A stretch of DNA of 10,540 nucleotides from Coemansia sp. RSA 1804 (taxonomy: Eukaryota > Kickxellomycota > Kickxellomycetes > Kickxellales > Kickxellaceae): positions 1-10,540 of the forward strand of contig JANBTH010000861.1 in NCBI GenBank assembly GCA_027578815.1, given 5' to 3'. Under the pieces are notes generated by a model. It searched no databases, had not been told where the DNA came from, and worked only from the letters and a program-made list of their open reading frames with translations. This document shows, in pieces, positions 7,704-10,540 of the stretch. Within the stretch, counting starts at the first letter, position 1, and each line of letters opens with the position of its first letter. A program made the position numbers and the translations under genes.

Positions 7704-8169
7704 CCTTGTCTGGACATCACCCGATTATGCCATACCATTATGTTGACCAAATAAAGAGTGGGGGCTATGCTTTTTTTTCTAGTCATTCTCTTAGCATAAA
7801 TGATTTAATATTAGCATTGTTTTAACAACCTCTTCTTATTTGTTTTCCATCTCCTATTCGTGATCGAATGACCCTTTTATTTATTTTGGTGGCTTTTCCC
7901 GCTGTTGTATTTATGACTAATTCTCCTTTTTAGCTTTCTGTATTCTACAACACATGTGTATGTTTTTCTTCAATTATAACTAGAATAGCGGAATTGTCTT
8001 TTTTTTCCATTCGGTGTTGTATTGTGATTGATTATATGCGCTCAGATGCTGGATTCCATTCATGTCGCTTGTAGGGACGAAGAGTATTTCTAATTGAAAA
8101 CATATAGAGATGGAAAGATGTGAATTTATAATGAAAAACATTTTTTAATATTTAAGAATTACTTGTTGC

Positions 8170-8183
8170 CTCTCTCTCTCTCT
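8170..8183. repeat. (CT)7 microsatellite
   Basis: Seven perfect CT units in AT-rich spacer sequence. Confidence 0.9.
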
Positions 8184-8334
8184 ATACTACATCGTATCCA
8201 AACCAACGCATGCCTATTTTTTTGTTATTATCGGTCTTGGTATTTGGTGGGCTAGAACCTTGACTGAGGTAAGAGGGGGGTTGGAAATTGGCATGAAATT
8301 TGAAGTTGTCGCATATATGGCTGGATTCAATTAG

Positions 8335-8360
8335 CAAACAAACAAAACAAACAAACAAAC
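8335..8360. repeat. (CAAA)n microsatellite
   Basis: About six CAAA units with one extra A, on the plus strand in the spacer downstream of the RasGAP gene. Confidence 0.9.
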
Positions 8361-8392
8361 CATACCACAGCGCCACCTTTATCACCAACTCA

Positions 8393-8442
8393 TTCCTTTT
8401 TCTCTCTCCCTCTAACCTCTAACCTCTCCCCCTCCCTCTCTC
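8393..8442. repeat. Polypyrimidine tract
   Basis: Fifty bases, almost all C and T on the plus strand, broken by an A at the left end and two AA steps that form CCTCTAA twice. The minus strand, which is the RasGAP sense strand, is therefore a polypurine tract downstream of the gene. The tract is not a fungal telomere repeat. Confidence 0.8.
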
Positions 8443-8528
8443 GAGTTTACTCTGCCCTTCTCAGAACCAACTCAGAAAGCAATCGAAAGGCAGAAACATC
8501 AAAAATAAATAAATAAAGATGTTAGGAC

Positions 8529-8534
8529 TTTATT
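8529..8534 (-). terminator. Possible AATAAA poly(A) signal of the RasGAP gene
   Basis: TTTATT on the plus strand (AATAAA on the minus strand) lies about 180 nt past the RasGAP stop. The alternative at 8690-8695 is only about 20 nt past the stop and less likely. Confidence 0.35.
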
Positions 8535-8680
8535 ACATTATATAACATTCACTTTCAAAGACATCACTCAGAGATGAGAAAAGAGATCAGATAAAACCAA
8601 CTAACTCTAGCGGGAAGACACCAAAAAAGGATCCTTGGCAAGCAACGTTACTTTGCTGTTGTTACTAACACACATTTTTT

Positions 8681-8700
8681 CTATTCTATTTTATTCTATT
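8681..8700. repeat. Short CTATT pentanucleotide repeat
   Basis: Four five-base units with one mismatch (CTATT, CTATT, TTATT, CTATT), starting 14 nt past the RasGAP stop codon. One unit junction produces TTTATT (AATAAA on the minus strand) at 8690-8695, which is very close to the stop for a poly(A) signal. Confidence 0.75.
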
Positions 8701-8713
8701 CTTTCTCTATTAC

Positions 8714-10540
8714 TCAAACGCACGATGTTAGGAATATACGTGTCCGGTGGTTGTTTGCAAGACTGACCAGCGGTGGCGGGTCTTTCAGCGATTCCAGACA
8801 CTTTTGCATCGGTACCATCTGGCCCTCCTCCTCCTCTTCTTCGTTATAATCGCCACCACCTGCACCGTAACGCTGCTGTCCTCCATCCGCCAGATCCTCC
8901 GCCGCCGCCGCCACCAGGCGCCGGCTATTGGCTGGCTCGTTGGGCATCCATGCATCCGAGTACAGCGCCAGGTACTTTTGCAGCAAGTACAGGTCATTCA
9001 GTGGCAGCGTCACGCTGTTGCCGTCCCCTGCTCCTCCTCCTCCTCCTTGGCCACTTCCTTTGCTTGGCTGCCGCTGTCTCTGCCGCCTGGTGTCGTCAGC
9101 CTCGCCTTCGCTGTGTTCCCTGTGCCCCAGATTGCCGTAAATCGAGTCCACGCTGAGACTGCCTGTCGTGCTTGTACCTGTGCTTGCACTCTCTTCGCTG
9201 TTACCGACGTTGCTTCCCGCATCCGCACTGCTGCTACCGGTGGTGGTAGTGTTGTTATTGGTGCTGCTGGCATCTGCTGCGTCCTGACCGGTGCCAATAC
9301 TTTGGTGATTTTCTGTCCTTGTCCTTCTTACTCCTCCTCCTTCCTCTCCAACTGCATCGGATGGAACCAAGCGCGAAGGCGTCGTATTCAATGATATTAT
9401 CTCGTTCCGCAGCCGCTGGCGCCGACTCTTTCTCCTTTTCTCCTTCTTCTCGTGCTTGCTGTGTCTGCCCGGCCTTGGCATGCTCTTAATTCTGTAAACA
9501 CTGACACCGCCAACATCCACAGAACCGCCATGAGGTGGTGGCGGTGAAACAGACGTCTCTTGCGACCCCTCATCGTCACCGCCGTTGCCATCGCCATCTC
9601 TGTCTTCGTTCCGGCCATCCAGTATGTCAAACAACTTTCCGCCACTACCATCGTCGCCTTCGTTGCTTGTTAGCGATGCCAGGAACCTGTGGAACCTGTT
9701 CACGTTGGCCTTTATGAATTTGCGCGAGTCGAGGGGCCATTCCTCGGGCGGTTTGGCCGAGTAGTTGGACAGCCGCTGGATCAGCCGTGCCACCAGCTTC
9801 AGGTTGGTCTTGACGGTCCCAACGGGCTCGTCCTTAAGCAGCCCGTAATGGTTGGGCGAGGTCAGCGCAGCGTTGATGAACCGGAGGAAGAATATACCAC
9901 CGACCAGGGAGTACCCCTTTGTCTGGTCCACCTGCGGGAACTTGGCCTTTGTAGCACTCAGCGTGCTCGCGCATATCGATAAAAGCCCCGCCGGTATGCG
10001 GTGCCGGGTACCGATTATATCGTACAGGCAGTGGGACGCTATGTGTGCAATGTACCGCTGTCGCCGTCGACTGAGGTTCTGTACTTCCGTGTAGCTTGCC
10101 GCCTCCACTGCGCCTACTACGGGTGGCAGACGCCGGGTTGATCCGAGTGACCGCACCCAGTCCTGGTATGCTGACGCAAGCTCGGGATCAAGACTGACTT
10201 TGCCAAGCCCCAGGATCGTCTCGATGGTTGGCCCAACGGCTAGCTGCAGATAGTCCAAACACGTCTTTTTTCTACATCATAGACGATGAGGTACAATAAA
10301 CCGGATACCGGGCTTGGTTGGGTTAGCGAAAAGCATTGCGCGTGAAATCAAATGAATGTACGCACTATACCATACACGGAGAAGATGGCGAGATCCTAAA
10401 AATAAAAAAGCAATAATGATCTCCTCAAAATCGAACACTCGCTTACTTTAGATATGCGGACAGCATGTGAACGCTGGAAGCGTCATTGCGCATCACTGTG
10501 TCGATGGAACTAGTACGGCCGATCTCCAGCTTGATGATTT
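8714..10540 (-). CDS. Ras GTPase-activating (RasGAP) domain protein, 5'-partial, complement join(8714..10271,10447..10540)
   Basis: The gene enters from the right edge; about 549 C-terminal residues are visible, ending at TGA 8714-8716. The first exon carries the arginine-finger helix TVMRNDASS (Arg codon 10488-10490). The second exon carries YLQLAVGPTIETI, the FFLRFIN motif (second conserved Arg at 9881-9883), NLKLVARLIQRLSN and FIKANVNRF, the usual order of a RasGAP catalytic domain. RasGAPs speed GTP hydrolysis by Ras and switch it off. The spacing most resembles NF1/IQGAP-type domains, but no Sec14, PH or other NF1-type module follows. Instead there are about 220 low-complexity residues (Gly, Asp, Ser, Thr, Asn) with a polybasic stretch at 9407-9475. 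After these comes a helix-like NDLYLLQKYLALYSDAW, then an acidic Glu run. The TTG at 10256-10258 is internal and not a start. Invariant FINPA reads FINAA. Confidence 0.85.
10272..10446 (-). other. Probable intron in the RasGAP gene (175 nt)
   Basis: On the minus strand, the donor GTAAGC begins at 10446 and the acceptor GATGTAG ends at 10272. The split codon AA|A gives Lys and joins ...HMLSAYLK to KKTCLDYLQL. This leaves eight residues between the conserved Tyr and YLQ, close to known RasGAPs. A second acceptor (TTTTTAG ending at 10396) has a better pyrimidine tract but leads to an in-frame stop ten codons later. The acceptor choice is therefore inferred from domain continuity. Confidence 0.65.

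Larger units (their letters stand above)
6626..8713. other. 2.1-kb gene-free spacer between arrestin 5' end and RasGAP 3' end
   Basis: No protein gene or tRNA could be supported on either strand; open frames here are short and low-complexity. The left part should hold the arrestin leader and promoter, and the right part the RasGAP 3' UTR. The plus strand is purine-rich from about 6780 to 7240 and pyrimidine-rich from about 7245 to 8060, with a palindrome cluster near the switch. Several microsatellites are present, each listed separately. Confidence 0.7.

Noticed and set aside
7551..7825. Two short plus-strand frames with Leu or Val runs
   Set aside because: Both begin at TTG, and their runs come from the TTG microsatellite. 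Nothing else suggests a gene.
8411..8428. CCTCTAA repeated twice as a telomere-like repeat
   Set aside because: Only two units within a general polypyrimidine tract, and the unit differs from the common fungal CCCTAA repeat.
6626..8713. tRNA, other structured RNA gene or transposon in the large spacer
   Set aside because: I found no B-box-like GGTTCGAATCC on either strand, no terminal repeats with target duplications and no transposase or reverse-transcriptase frame.
8747..9394. 215-codon plus-strand frame opposite the RasGAP tail
   Set aside because: Its composition mirrors the low-complexity repeats of the RasGAP tail. It has no domain or start context.
10371..10395. A 25-nt micro-exon inside the RasGAP intron
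   Set aside because: It can be made to fit in frame with a different acceptor, but it would lengthen the Tyr-to-YLQ loop to about 14 residues, against 7-8 in known RasGAPs. The single 175-nt intron fits better.

Overview
The window looks like nuclear DNA of an early-diverging fungus. The genes are monocistronic and separated by AT-rich spacers with AATAAA-type signals. Introns are short (90 nt and about 175 nt, both GT-AG), and proteins carry long low-complexity tails. The combination of an AAA-ATPase-like/PD-(D/E)XK protein, a BAHD acyltransferase, an arrestin-type trafficking adaptor and a RasGAP would suit Zoopagomycota, perhaps Kickxellales. That placement is recalled from family distributions and was not tested. 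There are no operons, tRNAs, rRNAs, CRISPR arrays or recognisable transposons.

Layout from left to right. (1) Positions 1-1959, plus strand: the 3' part of a two-exon gene. Its product fuses an AAA-ATPase-like domain, whose P-loop lies outside the window, to a C-terminal PD-(D/E)XK nuclease-like domain with its catalytic-type residues intact. (2) Positions 2206-3711, minus strand: a complete 501-residue BAHD-type acyltransferase in which the catalytic His of HxxxD is replaced by Asn. Genes 1 and 2 converge and are only 246 bases apart. (3) Positions 4472-6625, minus strand: a complete 717-residue alpha-arrestin (ART) with LPxY and PPxY ubiquitin-ligase docking motifs and a long Ser/Pro/His-rich tail. 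(4) Positions 6626-8713: a 2.1-kb gene-free spacer with several microsatellites, a cluster of palindromes and a purine/pyrimidine strand-skew switch. (5) Positions 8714-10540, minus strand: the C-terminal part of a RasGAP. It has the arginine finger and FLR motif, one intron, and a low-complexity insertion of about 220 residues.

The genes do not form an obvious pathway. The arrestin adaptor (nutrient-transporter ubiquitination) and the RasGAP (Ras shut-off) are both standard parts of fungal nutrient signalling, but their adjacency is not evidence of a link. The accessory-looking parts are gene 1, from a family often expanded in genomes, and the possibly non-catalytic acyltransferase. I see no convincing new multi-gene system. 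The best leads are the His-to-Asn change in gene 2, the intact ATPase-nuclease gene, the RasGAP splice choice and insertion, and the palindrome/skew boundary near 7194-7260.
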